NCBI RefSeq assembly: GCF_900103865.1
Contig: NZ_FNII01000010.1
Coordinates: 94,759-158,758, forward strand
Direction of reading: 5' to 3'
DNA length: 64,000 nucleotides
Source of the DNA: Vreelandella arcis
GTDB lineage: Bacteria > Pseudomonadota > Gammaproteobacteria > Pseudomonadales > Halomonadaceae
Positions 36,441-45,671 of this stretch are shown piece by piece; position 1 is the stretch's first letter, and each line of letters begins with the position of its first letter. A model generated the notes under the pieces. The model was given only the letters and a program-made list of their open reading frames with translations, was not told the DNA's origin and did no database searches. A program made the position numbers and the translations under genes.

Positions 36441-37313
36441 CTATCGTCCCAGGTAAAACGCGCCTTTACCCACCACCACCGCGTTACCACCCACCGTCAC
36501 CAAACCGGGCTTGATATTGCCATTGGCGGCGGTGTGGATAACGCTGGGTCGGCCCATTTCATCGCCCTGATGAATCGTGCAGCGCAAAGCGTTTGACTGC
36601 CTTGATGCCAAGTAGCCGGTCAAAGCCGCCGCGGCGCTGCCGGTGGCAGGGTCTTCACCGATACTGTTGTGCATACAGAACATACGGCTGCGCACCACGG
36701 TTTCCGTCTTGTTGGGTATATCCGTCACGTAAAGGTAGATCTGCTCGGCGGCGCTGGTTGCCACAGTTTCTGCCCAAGTGGTTGGTGATATCTGAACGCT
36801 CGCTAAAGACGCTACGTCTGCCAGCTCAATCAAATGGTAGGGCAACCCGCAGGAGGCAACCACCGGGTCGCCCACCACCTGATGTTTTTCAAGCCCTAAC
36901 AACGTTGCGGCGGTATCGTGCCCAAGCGGGCTATCCATCACCGTGGCGGGCTGGGCGGTGATAAAGGTTGCGCTTCCCTGCGCAAAGCTAACCGCTAACT
37001 CGCCGACCGGTGGCTGTAGCACCAAGGTGTGCTCAGGGTTGACTCGCTTTAACTCTGCCAGCAGGTGCGCGGTGCCAATCGTGGGGTGGCCGGCAAACGG
37101 CAGCTCCATGGTCGGCGTAAAAATTCGCATGGGGTAGTGATTAGGCTCAGTGGCGGCACCTAAAAACACCGTTTCGGCAAGGTTAAGCTCATTGGCCAAT
37201 GCTTGCATGGTGGTGGTGCTTAGTCCTTCGGTGTTTAGAAACACTGCCAATGGATTGCCGGTAAACGGCTGGTTGGTAAAGACGTCGAGTAGGTAATACT
37301 CAGCGGTTTTCAT
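36441..37313 (-). CDS. PhzF-family isomerase-like protein
   Basis: A 290-residue protein of the PhzF/diaminopimelate-epimerase fold. It has DVFTNQPFTGNPLAVFL (residues 10-26), the catalytic glutamate in LNLAETVFL near residue 45, ELPFAGHPTIGTAHLL, and GEDPATGSAAAALTGYL in the second half. Apart from phenazine biosynthesis, most members have unknown substrates. It overlaps the DUF1127 gene by 14 bp on the same strand and is probably cotranscribed with it. Confidence 0.88.
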   Translation of the reverse strand: MKTAEYYLLDVFTNQPFTGNPLAVFLNTEGLSTTTMQALANELNLAETVFLGAATEPNHYPMRIFTPTMELPFAGHPTIGTAHLLAELKRVNPEHTLVLQPPVGELAVSFAQGSATFITAQPATVMDSPLGHDTAATLLGLEKHQVVGDPVVASCGLPYHLIELADVASLASVQISPTTWAETVATSAAEQIYLYVTDIPNKTETVVRSRMFCMHNSIGEDPATGSAAAALTGYLASRQSNALRCTIHQGDEMGRPSVIHTAANGNIKPGLVTVGGNAVVVGKGAFYLGR

Positions 37314-37500
37314 CGGGGCCCCTTTTAAACGATGTCTGCTGCCAGAACGGTTTATGTCCCTCTTTTCGCGCCTGGGCACGGGTAATACCGATATCTTCTA
37401 GCAACCGGTCATCAAGCGCCAGTAGCTGGCGGCGGCTGCGGCGGCATTGTTGGTAGTGTTGCAGCTGATAGCGAAGCTGGGTAAGGCGGAAGCGTGGCAT
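37300..37500 (-). CDS. DUF1127-domain small protein
   Basis: A 66-residue basic protein with the DUF1127 core LLALDDRLLEDIGITRAQAR (residues 26-45). Family members of this size bind RNA or affect phosphate, carbon and stress responses in alphaproteobacteria; little is known elsewhere. It overlaps the PhzF gene start and is divergent from the MocR gene. Confidence 0.85.
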   Translation of the reverse strand: MPRFRLTQLRYQLQHYQQCRRSRRQLLALDDRLLEDIGITRAQARKEGHKPFWQQTSFKRGPDENR

Positions 37501-37668
37501 GGCCGTTCTCCTTGAGTGCTATGTGCCTAACCAGATTACTCAGCGCCGCCGCTACAATACAGATATAGACTTTTCTATTTTTAAGATACAGAGTGAGTGT
37601 TTTATACCTCTGTATGGTGGTTGGGCAGCACATCTGTATCTTTTTTGGGCGAGAGGGAGGGCAGTGGT

Positions 37669-39111
37669 ATGACACGCTATGAAGAGGTCGCTGGCATTCT
37701 ACGCGAGCGTATTGAGCACGGTATTTACCGCGTGGGTGATCGGCTGCCCTCAATTCGGGCGGTGTGTCAGGAGCTGGACGTCAGTATCTCGACGGCCCAG
37801 GAGGCCTACCGCCAGTTGGTGGACGTGGCGTTGATCGAGTCTCGGCCCAAATCGGGCTACTTCGTGTTACCCAGCCGGGTGCCGTCGGTGTTGCCGTCGG
37901 TCTCTCGCCCTGCCCAGCGCCCGCTGGATATTTCCCAATGGGATCAGGTGCTAGAGCTCGTCGCTACTCAGCGCGACGACGACCGGTTGCTGCTGGGGCG
38001 TGGTGTACCCAATCTTGAGTATGAGACGCTGCGGCCGCTGTCGAAAATCCTCGCTGGCCTGCATCGCAGTACTGACCTGAACGGATTCAACTACGACAAG
38101 CTGAACGGCAGCCCCGAGCTTCGCCAACAGGTGGCGCGGCTGGCCATCGCCTCCGGCTGCCTGCTGCACCCGGATGACATCATGGTGACCACCGGCTGTC
38201 AGGAAGCGCTGGCCATTGCGCTGCGCACCCTTACCCAGCCCGGCGATGTCGTCGCCGTGGACTCGCCCAGCTTTTACGGCACCATGCAGATCCTCAAAGC
38301 CAACGGTTTAAAAGCGCTGGAAATCCCCACTGACCCGCAAACCGGCATCAGTCTGGAGGCGCTGGAGTTGGCGCTGGAACAATGGCCGATTCGCGCGATA
38401 CAAGTCACGCCGACCTATAACAATCCGCTGGGCTACACCATGCCTGAAGCACGCAAGCGAGCGCTGTTCCAGCTCGCCCAACGCTTCGATGTAGCAATTA
38501 TCGAAGACGATATCTACGGTGACTTGTCATTTACTCTGCCTAGGCCGCGCACGGTGAAATCTTTCGATGACGATGGGCGCGTGATGCTATGCAGCGGTTT
38601 TTCCAAAACGGTGGGTCCAGGGCTGCGGGTTGGGTGGCTGGCGCCGGGGCGTTATCGCGATCAGGCGATGCATATGAAGTATGTCTCCACCGGCGCCTCG
38701 GCTACGTTGCCGCAGTTGGCAGTGGCGGAGTTCGTCGCCAAAGGTCACTATGAGCGACACGTCCGTTACGCCACCCGCCAGTATCAGCGTCAGCGGGATA
38801 TCATGATCAGTTGGGTGCAGCGCTACTTTCCCCAGGGAACGGGTATCAGCTACCCACAGGGCAGTTTCTTGCTATGGGTAGAGCTACCCGCTGCCGTGGA
38901 CTGTGTGCGCCTGAACGAACGCCTGGCGCAGCGTGCTATTCACGTGGCGCCGGGGTCGCTATTTTCAGCCTCGGGTAAGTTTCGCCAGTGTCTGCGCCTG
39001 AACTATGCGTTTACGCTAACACCTGCCATCGAAGACGGCGTGCGCATTGTCGGCGAGCTTGCTACCGAGATGGTGGAAGAAGCGCAGGAGCATGCGGTGG
39101 AGGTAGGGTGA
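37669..39111 (+). CDS. MocR-type PLP-dependent regulator
   Basis: A 480-residue GntR/MocR regulator with an N-terminal winged helix (RLPSIRAVCQELDVSISTAQ, residues 24-43) and a C-terminal aminotransferase-like domain. The PLP lysine lies in CSGFSKTVGPGLRVGWL. AGGGAGGGC precedes the ATG at 37669. It is divergent from the DUF1127-PhzF pair, which is its most likely target. The effector amine or amino acid is unknown. Confidence 0.87.
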   Translation: MTRYEEVAGILRERIEHGIYRVGDRLPSIRAVCQELDVSISTAQEAYRQLVDVALIESRPKSGYFVLPSRVPSVLPSVSRPAQRPLDISQWDQVLELVATQRDDDRLLLGRGVPNLEYETLRPLSKILAGLHRSTDLNGFNYDKLNGSPELRQQVARLAIASGCLLHPDDIMVTTGCQEALAIALRTLTQPGDVVAVDSPSFYGTMQILKANGLKALEIPTDPQTGISLEALELALEQWPIRAIQVTPTYNNPLGYTMPEARKRALFQLAQRFDVAIIEDDIYGDLSFTLPRPRTVKSFDDDGRVMLCSGFSKTVGPGLRVGWLAPGRYRDQAMHMKYVSTGASATLPQLAVAEFVAKGHYERHVRYATRQYQRQRDIMISWVQRYFPQGTGISYPQGSFLLWVELPAAVDCVRLNERLAQRAIHVAPGSLFSASGKFRQCLRLNYAFTLTPAIEDGVRIVGELATEMVEEAQEHAVEVG

Positions 39112-39151
39112 TGGGGCAACACTAGCTGTTTAATACCATGGGAGAGCCATC

Positions 39152-39769
39152 ATGCAATCCAAAGAACACTGGGAAGGGGTATACACCAAGAAGGCGTCCA
39201 CAGAGGTCAGTTGGTTTCAGGAGCATGCGGCACTTTCCGTAAAGCTCATTCGCAATGCTGACATTCCCACATCAGCTTCAATCATTGATGTAGGTGGTGG
39301 TGCCTCAACGCTGGTGGATGACTTGCTAGCGCTTGATTATGAAAAAATTACCGTGCTGGATTTATCCTCATCCGCGCTGGCCACAGCAAAAGAACGCCTT
39401 GGCAAGCGTGCCTCACACGTCATATGGCGTGAAGAAAATGTGCTGGAGGCTGAGTTTCGTGAGCATGGCTATGATGTTTGGCACGATCGCGCCGTTTTCC
39501 ATTTCCTCACGAGTGAGGAAGAGCGTCATCGTTATGTACAAAAAGTGATGGGGGCTGTTAAACCGGGCGGTCTTGTGATGGTGGCTACCTTTGCCGAAGA
39601 TGGCCCAACCCAATGCAGCGGGCTCCCCGTGATGCGCTACAGCGCTGGCGAATTGCACTCAGAGTTTGGTGAACCGTTCGAGCTTATCGGTCACGAAAAA
39701 GAGTCACACCAAACGCCTGATGGCAGTGAACAAAAGTTTATATACTGCCTTTGTAAGAAAATGATGTAA
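39152..39769 (+). CDS. Class I SAM-dependent methyltransferase
   Basis: A 205-residue methyltransferase with motif I IIDVGGGASTLVDDLL (residues 44-59), an acidic strand end ITVLDLSSSAL and a HDRAVFHFLTSEEE block near residue 112. This pattern matches small methyltransferases of the group related to human METTL/EEF1AKMT-like proteins, whose bacterial substrates are unknown. GGGAGAG precedes the ATG. It lies 40 bp after the MocR gene. Confidence 0.82.
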   Translation: MQSKEHWEGVYTKKASTEVSWFQEHAALSVKLIRNADIPTSASIIDVGGGASTLVDDLLALDYEKITVLDLSSSALATAKERLGKRASHVIWREENVLEAEFREHGYDVWHDRAVFHFLTSEEERHRYVQKVMGAVKPGGLVMVATFAEDGPTQCSGLPVMRYSAGELHSEFGEPFELIGHEKESHQTPDGSEQKFIYCLCKKMM

Positions 39770-39777
39770 CGACGCCT

Positions 39778-40026
39778 TCATTTAACAGGCCGTTGAAATT
39801 GCTGCCTTGCGTGCTCGATACGTTCACGCGTAAAGCAGCCGAGCGAGTGATCGTTGAGCAGCCCCATCGCCTGTATAAACGCAAAAACGATAGTTGGCCC
39901 AACGAATTTCCAGCCTCGCTTTTTTAACGCCCTGGCTAGTGCGTTGGATTCAGGCGAGGTGGTCTGGGTTTGCGGCGCGCCGCCACACTACTGGCGGCGG
40001 GGGTGTCCATCGGGGCGCTAAAGCCG
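39778..40026 (-). pseudogene. Degenerate second copy of tag (3-methyladenine glycosylase I)
   Basis: On the minus strand the 3' part encodes RGWKFVGPTIVFAFIQAMG followed by LLNDHSLGCFTRE and a stop. This closely matches the C-terminus of the intact tag gene at 42132-42746. Upstream the sequence jumps straight to a region similar to the N-terminal zinc-site coding sequence (CQWCGGAP), with a one-base deletion. The central catalytic part, about 100 codons, is missing. It is a dead duplicate between the methyltransferase and anti-sigma genes. Confidence 0.8.
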
Positions 40027-40059
40027 GGCATTGAGCGCAACTTGGCAATATCCTAAGCA

Positions 40060-40770
40060 TCATAAGTTCAGGGTGCTTCCGCGCATCGGTATTAAACGCC
40101 CATGATCGATGATTGGGCCAGTGGGCTGGCCTTCGGGGGCGCCGCCTTGCGGTTCAATACTGACGGCTAAATCGGCGTTGAATAGCTGGGCGCGCAGATC
40201 GGCACTGGGTTCCAGACGGTGGCTACCTTGCTCAGGTAACAGGCCCAGCGAAATGGGTGTGCCATCAGCAATCAACCAAAGCTCACCGGTCTGTTCGCTG
40301 CCGACTTGGGTCGGTTGAACCGCTTGCACGATCAGCTCTCCTTCCTGAGTCGCGCTAATGATCCAGCTTGGCGTGCGTGATTCGTCCTGAACCACGAAGA
40401 CGGCTTCTCCGTCTGGTAGCTGGGTCCGTTCAGCTTGTTGCCAAAGAAGGCCCAGCGCCACCGCGATCACTCCAAAGCTGGTCGCCATGGTCTGCCAAGC
40501 ACCCAGGCGTTGCCACCAGCGCAAGGGTGACGCGCCGGTCGCCTGGGTAATGCGCTGCCAGACCTCCTTGGGCGGTGTTTTAGGGTCCAGTTGCTCGTTG
40601 AACAGGTGCAGGTATTCTCGCCACTCTTCCACGTCATTACGTAGATCATGGCTGACAGCCAGCAGCGCCTCAAAGCGTGCTTTCTGATCGCTATCCAATA
40701 CGCCCAGTACATACTCGCCAGCCGCCAGGTGGCGATCGTCAGGGTCGCTTAAATCCCATTGGTTAGGCAT
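40060..40770 (-). CDS. Anti-sigma factor (RskA-like)
   Basis: A 236-residue protein with an N-terminal zinc-less anti-sigma domain (HLAAGEYVLGVLDSDQKARFEAL, residues 14-36), one membrane helix near residues 93-112 and a C-terminal RskA domain in the periplasm. It should hold the sigma factor encoded just upstream at the membrane until a periplasmic signal releases it. The genes overlap by 22 bp. Confidence 0.85.
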   Translation of the reverse strand: MPNQWDLSDPDDRHLAAGEYVLGVLDSDQKARFEALLAVSHDLRNDVEEWREYLHLFNEQLDPKTPPKEVWQRITQATGASPLRWWQRLGAWQTMATSFGVIAVALGLLWQQAERTQLPDGEAVFVVQDESRTPSWIISATQEGELIVQAVQPTQVGSEQTGELWLIADGTPISLGLLPEQGSHRLEPSADLRAQLFNADLAVSIEPQGGAPEGQPTGPIIDHGRLIPMRGSTLNL

Positions 40771-41312
40771 GTTTTTAACCTCTCAAGTCCACGGCGGATC
40801 CAGCTTTTGACGCTGCCCAGCGGTTGGGACAGAGAGTGAGCAAGCTCGCTGTGAGTCATCCCCTGAAAGTAGGCCATTTCCATTAACTGGCGCTGACGAC
40901 GGCTGAGTGTGTCGAGACAGTCGTTCAGCTTATCGTTTTGCTGATGATTGATACTGTCATCTTCAGGGTCGTCGGTGCCCAATAGCGTGGCTAACAAGGG
41001 TTCATCGGTGGTGGTGTCCTGTGGTTTCTGGCGGCGCAGCCAGTCAATGCCAATATTGCGGGCGAGTGTTGAAAGCCAGGTCATCGGCTTGGCTCGCGTG
41101 GCGTCATATTGATCGGCAGCATGCCAGATTCTGATGTAAACACTTTGCAGGCAATCCTGTGCGGCACTCTCATCTCTTACTATACGCAGCAGTTGAGCAT
41201 ATAGATGCGCACTGGAGATACGATAGAGACGTTCGAATGCGTGGCGGTCGCCCTGGGCGCAGCCGTTTAGTTGCTCAATAAGATACTGCTGGCGTTGCGT
41301 TGCATCTTGCAT
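40749..41312 (-). CDS. ECF sigma-70 factor (SigK-like)
   Basis: A 187-residue ECF sigma factor with region 2 (LYAQLLRIVRDESAAQDCLQ, then YIRIWHAADQYDATRAKPMTWL) and region 4 (LSRRQRQLMEMAYFQGMTHSEL, then HSLSQPLGSVKSWIRRGLERL). It is paired with the overlapping anti-sigma gene and divergent from the fasciclin gene, a common three-gene set. The stimulus is unknown. Confidence 0.9.
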   Translation of the reverse strand: MQDATQRQQYLIEQLNGCAQGDRHAFERLYRISSAHLYAQLLRIVRDESAAQDCLQSVYIRIWHAADQYDATRAKPMTWLSTLARNIGIDWLRRQKPQDTTTDEPLLATLLGTDDPEDDSINHQQNDKLNDCLDTLSRRQRQLMEMAYFQGMTHSELAHSLSQPLGSVKSWIRRGLERLKTCLTNGI

Positions 41313-41414
41313 TCAGACATCTCTGCGCGGTAAACCGAACCATCAGTCTTGGGTAGCTTGGCGTTGAAGGCAATAGACGCCATATCAGCGGCTAGTAAAT
41401 TTTTTTGAAAAGTT

Positions 41415-41443
41415 TGCATCCACCTGGGCATCAGCCGCGTAAG
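41415..41443 (+). promoter_or_regulatory. Candidate ECF-sigma promoter before the fasciclin gene
   Basis: TGCATCC and CGTAA are separated by 16 bases, the spacing expected for ECF promoters, about 55 bp before the fasciclin start. I found no matching copy in front of the sigma gene, so the assignment rests on position and box shape only. Confidence 0.3.
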
Positions 41444-41497
41444 TGTTAGTGAGCTTGCATTGTTGAGCTCTTTTACTGACAACCTGGAGATGCCCCA

Positions 41498-42049
41498 ATG
41501 AAACTCAAACTTCTTACTGCTGGCCTTTGTGCTGCTGCCCTCTTTAGCGGTGTTGCTGTTGCCGATCATGGCCCTACCACGGTAGGCGGCGCCAACATGC
41601 TTCCTGAGCGGAATATTATCGAAAATGCTGTTAATTCAGGTGACCATGAAACCCTGGTAGCTGCCGTGCAGGCGGCTGAATTGGTTGAGGTGTTGCAAGG
41701 CGAAGGTCCTTTTACCGTATTCGCGCCGACTGATGATGCCTTTGCAAAACTTCCTGATGGCACCGTCGATACGCTTCTTGAGCCTGAAAACCAAGAGCAG
41801 TTACAGACAGTCCTGACTTACCACGTGGTACCCGGCAACATGAACCGGGACGCGTTGTGGGAAAAAGTGATGGAGAAAGATGGCGCCGTCGCGCTCCAGA
41901 CCGTTCAAGGCGAGTATCTTACCGTCACACGCAATGGAAATAACCTGATGGTCATGGATGCCCAAGGAAACGGCGCCAACATGACCGTCGTGGATGTAGC
42001 GCAGGCGAACGGCGTGATCCACGTCATCGATAGCGTGTTAATGCCCTAA
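41498..42049 (+). CDS. Secreted fasciclin-domain protein
   Basis: A 183-residue exported protein with a Sec signal peptide (residues 1-22, ending GVAVA) and one fasciclin (FAS1) domain. The domain shows GPFTVFAPTDDAFAKLP near residue 72 and ends VNVIHVIDSVLMP-like (GVIHVIDSVLMP). FAS1 proteins act in adhesion or surface stress. It is divergent from the ECF sigma/anti-sigma pair and is a likely regulon member. Confidence 0.9.
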   Translation: MKLKLLTAGLCAAALFSGVAVADHGPTTVGGANMLPERNIIENAVNSGDHETLVAAVQAAELVEVLQGEGPFTVFAPTDDAFAKLPDGTVDTLLEPENQEQLQTVLTYHVVPGNMNRDALWEKVMEKDGAVALQTVQGEYLTVTRNGNNLMVMDAQGNGANMTVVDVAQANGVIHVIDSVLMP

Positions 42050-42099
42050 CGGTTCAACTCACATCGAATAATCACCGTTATTCGTTTGAGGTGACGTTT

Positions 42100-42133
42100 A
42101 ACCACCGCTTGGCTTGCCAGGCGGTGGTTTTTT
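42100..42133 (+). terminator. Terminator after the fasciclin gene
   Basis: AACCACCGC and GCGGTGGTT form the stem with inner TTGG/CCAG pairs, followed by a T run. It lies between the convergent fasciclin and tag genes and may serve both. Confidence 0.85.
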
Positions 42134-42746
42134 ACTGACCAGTTGGCCGTAAAAAACCTTCTCGGGCGCGAGCTGCTTTGTCGCGAATGACGCACACTTC
42201 GGCATGATCGTTAACCAGCCCCATTGCCTGCATAAACGCAAAAACGGTAGTTGGGCCAACGAATTTCCAGCCGCGTTTTTTTAGTGCGTTTGCCAGGGCA
42301 ATGGATTCAGGCGAGGTGGTCTGGGTTTGTGGCGCAGCGAGTGCATCGGAGGGAGGCTCGTAGCGCCAGAAGAACGCAGCCAGAGAGCCTTCCTGCTCGA
42401 CCATTTCTTGGGCTCGCTTGGCATTATTAATCGTTGCTTCGATCTTGCCGCGATGGCGAATAATACCTGCGTCTTGCAGCAAGCGTTGCACATCATCGTC
42501 GCCAAAGCGGGCGACTTGATGAAAGTCGAAGTGGTGGAAGGCAGCGCGAAAGTTTTCGCGTTTGTTAAGAATGGTGCGCCAGCTCAAGCCCGACTGAAAA
42601 CTCTCCAGGCATAGCTTCTCGAACAGCCGCTGGTCATCCGCTACCGGAAACCCCCACTCATTATCGTGATAGGGCAGCAATTCCGGCGCGCCGCCGCACC
42701 ACTGGCAGCGGGGGTATCCGTCGGGGGCGATAAAGTCGTTAGCCAT
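42132..42746 (-). CDS. tag: DNA-3-methyladenine glycosylase I
   Basis: A 204-residue base-excision repair enzyme that removes 3-methyladenine from alkylated DNA. The zinc site is complete: Cys14 (RCQW) and His27 (YHDNEWG) near the N-terminus, with His and Cys in NDHAEVC near the C-terminus. The SFQSGLSWRTILNKRENFR block carries the helix-hairpin region and base-binding residues. An AGGT site precedes the ATG at 42746; longer frames have no support. A degenerate copy lies 2.4 kb away. Confidence 0.93.
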   Translation of the reverse strand: MANDFIAPDGYPRCQWCGGAPELLPYHDNEWGFPVADDQRLFEKLCLESFQSGLSWRTILNKRENFRAAFHHFDFHQVARFGDDDVQRLLQDAGIIRHRGKIEATINNAKRAQEMVEQEGSLAAFFWRYEPPSDALAAPQTQTTSPESIALANALKKRGWKFVGPTTVFAFMQAMGLVNDHAEVCVIRDKAARAREGFLRPTGQ

Positions 42747-42756
42747 CAGTGACCTG

Positions 42757-43548
42757 TCAATCGAACCATTCTTTCGCGGTACGCCACAGGCAGATACCGA
42801 CGAAGTACACAGAGGTGACGCCCCAGCCCCATAGTGCCCAGGCCGCGTGCTCTGGGGTGGAGAGTACCAGTGACGTGGCACAGACGAACCACGCAAGCGT
42901 CACGGCGATATTGAGCGGCATGAACAGGCGCACCCGGAACGGGTGAAGAAACTTCATCCGTGTCACGGTGAGGGCGGCCAGCAAGACAATCACGGCAAAC
43001 GTGAACCAGGGCGGCAGATCAAGGATATAGACATAGACCGCAACGACGTTCCAGGCGGCAGGAAAGCCGACAAAGAAGTTATCCTGGCTTTTCATATTGA
43101 CGTTGCAGAAACAGAACATCGATGACAGCAGAATGATGAACACTGTCAAAAGCCCGAGGTTGGGCGGCAGCTCAATGAAGAAGTAGATGAAAAGCGCCGG
43201 GATAAAGGCCCAGGTAAGGTAATCGATGACCATGTCGAGGGTTGAGCCATCGAAATGGGGCAGCACGGTCTTGACGTCGAACTTGCGGGCCAGGGTGCCA
43301 TCGAAACCATCGACCAGCATCGCCGCGCCTAGCCAGAGAAGACAGCCAACCGGATTATTGTCGACCAGGGCGAGCATCGCCATCGTGCCGAGCAGAACGC
43401 CAATGGCCGTAAAGGCATGCACGCCCCAAGCCTTACCTATCGAAGCGCGGGATTCTGTTTGCGAAGAGAACGGTTGAACCACGTTGACCCCATCGGGAAC
43501 GCGTTGTCCCCTTGCTGGTTGATAGAAAGATGCGTGCGTAAAGAGCAT
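42757..43548 (-). CDS. pcs: Phosphatidylcholine synthase
   Basis: About 263 residues of a CDP-alcohol phosphatidyltransferase that joins choline to CDP-diacylglycerol in the inner membrane. The catalytic block reads DGFDGTLARKFDVK followed by DGSTLDMVIDY, the Pcs form of the DGxxAR...GxxxDxxxD motif, in a protein with about eight helices. The KAWGVHAFTAIG start of the conserved part is typical. The start is uncertain: ATG 43548 is given, and a GTG at 43482 is an alternative. It lies 10 bp upstream of tag on the same strand. Confidence 0.87.
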   Translation of the reverse strand: MLFTHASFYQPARGQRVPDGVNVVQPFSSQTESRASIGKAWGVHAFTAIGVLLGTMAMLALVDNNPVGCLLWLGAAMLVDGFDGTLARKFDVKTVLPHFDGSTLDMVIDYLTWAFIPALFIYFFIELPPNLGLLTVFIILLSSMFCFCNVNMKSQDNFFVGFPAAWNVVAVYVYILDLPPWFTFAVIVLLAALTVTRMKFLHPFRVRLFMPLNIAVTLAWFVCATSLVLSTPEHAAWALWGWGVTSVYFVGICLWRTAKEWFD

Positions 43549-43628
43549 TACCCTACTACAGGAAGGTACTCGGAGAATACGCGGCAGGCCATCTATTGAT
43601 GGAGGGCGACATTTGCTGTCATGCACTG

Positions 43629-45119
43629 CTAGGTAATGGTCACCGATTGCTTTAGGGCCATGTAAGCATCGCTAAGCCATGCACCGGCATTGGTAAGCTC
43701 GCTTTCCGTTGAGCCCGCATAGCCGAGCACTAAACCAGGGCGCCTGTTCTCGGCGAGGTAATAGCGGGAAAGTGGCGAAAGCGTAATACCTTGTTCCTCG
43801 GCGCGTCTTACAAGCATGTTTTCTTCTTCGATGGTGTCGAGTTCGGCTAACAGGTGCATGCCCGCATGGCCGTCAGAAAGCCGAAGCCCTGCGGCCACTG
43901 CAGGCGCTAATACTGCTCGCAAGCAGGCTTGGCGCTGGCGGTAAGCGGCCCGCATCCGGGCGATGTGGCGAGTAAAGTGCCCGTTGGCAATGAATTCGGC
44001 GAGGGCCGACTGTACAGGGTAGTTACCCTCTCGGTGCAGGCGTGCGTGGGCCAGTCTGACGTCTTCGGCAAGCGCTTCAGGCACGACCAGATAGCCCAGG
44101 CGTAAGCCGGGATAGAGCACTTTACTGAAGGTGCCTACATAAATAACCGATGCCTGTTCATCGAGGCCCTGGAGCGAGGGCGTTGGTGGCGTGTCGTAAC
44201 GAAATTCACTGTCGTAATCGTCTTCAATGATCCAACTGCCAGTGCGAGACGCATGCTCAAGTAACGCCAGTCGCCGGGGCACTGGCATGGTAACGCCACT
44301 GGGATACTGGTGAGAGGGTGTAACGTAAATTAGCCGAGGTGCTGGCGCATCCTCCGGGGCGAGCGACTGGTTGAGTCCTTGTTGGTCGACGGGTATGGGC
44401 GTGACCGCTAAACCTGACGCCAGAAAGCAGGCCTGGGCGCCGCCGTATCCCGGCTCCTCCATCCAAACCGAATCCCCATGATCGGTGAAGAGCTGGGTAA
44501 TCAGTTCAAACGCTTGCTGGGCGCCTTGGGTGATGACGATCTGCTCTGGCCGGCAACGCACCGCTCGGGAAAGCCGCAGATAGTCACAAAGGGCCGCTTT
44601 GAGTGCAGGTAGCCCACCGCTGGTTTGATAATCCATCCATGACAGTTCCGCCTGATAATAGTGTCGCCGTAACAGCCGCTGCCACTGCTCGCGGGGAAAC
44701 AGGTCGAGCGCAGGGACGCCAGGCGCAAAGGCGCGATGACCGTGGCTTAACGTTCCGCTTAGCGTTAATAGTTTGTTGCCACGGTTTGAGTAGCGAACGG
44801 GCGGCGGGGGTGGAAGCGCTTCCCTGGTTAACAGCGTGGGTAGCGCCGCCACGTAGAGCCCTGCTCCCTGTCGGGCAACCAGCAATCCCTCCGCGAGTAG
44901 CCGATCCATGGCAGCCAGTACCGTGTTACGACTAATGCCCAAAGTGCGGGCCAAGTAGCGGGAAGAAGGAAGCGCATCGTCAGCCGTCAACTCACCGTGT
45001 TGGATCCACTCCTTTAGCGAGCGGTACAGCTGCTGAACCAGCGTAGCCGCTTCGTGCGGGTTTAGCCTTAGCGCTAGCGCCTCCGCAATCCAGTCGCCAG
45101 CCGCATCATGTCGTTTCAC
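43629..45119 (-). CDS. MocR/GabR-type PLP-dependent regulator
   Basis: About 496 residues with a GntR-type winged helix (PSSRYLARTLGISRNTVLAA, near residue 51) and an aminotransferase-like domain containing EDDYDSEFRYD and the PLP lysine in VGTFSKVLYPGLRLGYL. The GTG at 45119 with GAGGGA upstream is the best start. It is divergent from the GNAT-rhodanese pair, which is its likely target. It is the third MocR-type protein in this window. Confidence 0.85.
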   Translation of the reverse strand: MKRHDAAGDWIAEALALRLNPHEAATLVQQLYRSLKEWIQHGELTADDALPSSRYLARTLGISRNTVLAAMDRLLAEGLLVARQGAGLYVAALPTLLTREALPPPPPVRYSNRGNKLLTLSGTLSHGHRAFAPGVPALDLFPREQWQRLLRRHYYQAELSWMDYQTSGGLPALKAALCDYLRLSRAVRCRPEQIVITQGAQQAFELITQLFTDHGDSVWMEEPGYGGAQACFLASGLAVTPIPVDQQGLNQSLAPEDAPAPRLIYVTPSHQYPSGVTMPVPRRLALLEHASRTGSWIIEDDYDSEFRYDTPPTPSLQGLDEQASVIYVGTFSKVLYPGLRLGYLVVPEALAEDVRLAHARLHREGNYPVQSALAEFIANGHFTRHIARMRAAYRQRQACLRAVLAPAVAAGLRLSDGHAGMHLLAELDTIEEENMLVRRAEEQGITLSPLSRYYLAENRRPGLVLGYAGSTESELTNAGAWLSDAYMALKQSVTIT

Positions 45120-45211
45120 TGGTTCCCTCAAATTAGCGTTAATTGGCTCTTTATCGTAGACCACTATAGCGGCAATCTGTGTTGAATCACCACCCAGTTG
45201 GAGCAATCGTT

Positions 45212-45661
45212 ATGGTTAACATTCGTTCGGCGGTACTCAATGACCTGGAACCACTCAGTGGTTTACTCGATGGCTATCGTCAGTTTTATAAACAACCGAG
45301 TGATATAGACGCGGCGCGTGATTTTTTAGATCAGCGCATGGGGCTCGGAGATTCATTTATTCTGGTTAGCGAAAACAGTGGAGGAGCGCTCACCGGTTTT
45401 GTACAGCTCTACCCTGGGGTTTCCACGGTGGGCTTAAATGCCCGCTGGACGCTGAATGACCTCTTTGTGCTGCCCGATTGTCGTGATAAAGGCACCGGAA
45501 GGGCATTAATGGAAGCCGCTACACAACTGGCTCAAGAGCATGGTGTGGCACGTTTGATATTAATGACGCAAGTAGAGAACGAGCGCGCCCAGCACCTTTA
45601 TGAGTCATTGGGCTGGCAGCGTAACACCGCTTTTTACGGCTATTTACTCGATATCAAATAA
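45212..45661 (+). CDS. GNAT-family N-acetyltransferase
   Basis: A 149-residue acetyltransferase with motif A LNDLFVLPDCRDKGTGRALM (residues 81-100), where the RDKGTG residues bind acetyl-CoA, and the C-terminal NERAQHLYESLGWQ block. GGAG lies nine bases before the ATG at 45212. The rhodanese gene follows 10 bp later. The substrate is unknown; divergence from a MocR regulator suggests an amine. Confidence 0.87.
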   Translation: MVNIRSAVLNDLEPLSGLLDGYRQFYKQPSDIDAARDFLDQRMGLGDSFILVSENSGGALTGFVQLYPGVSTVGLNARWTLNDLFVLPDCRDKGTGRALMEAATQLAQEHGVARLILMTQVENERAQHLYESLGWQRNTAFYGYLLDIK

Positions 45662-45671
45662 GGGGCAAGCG

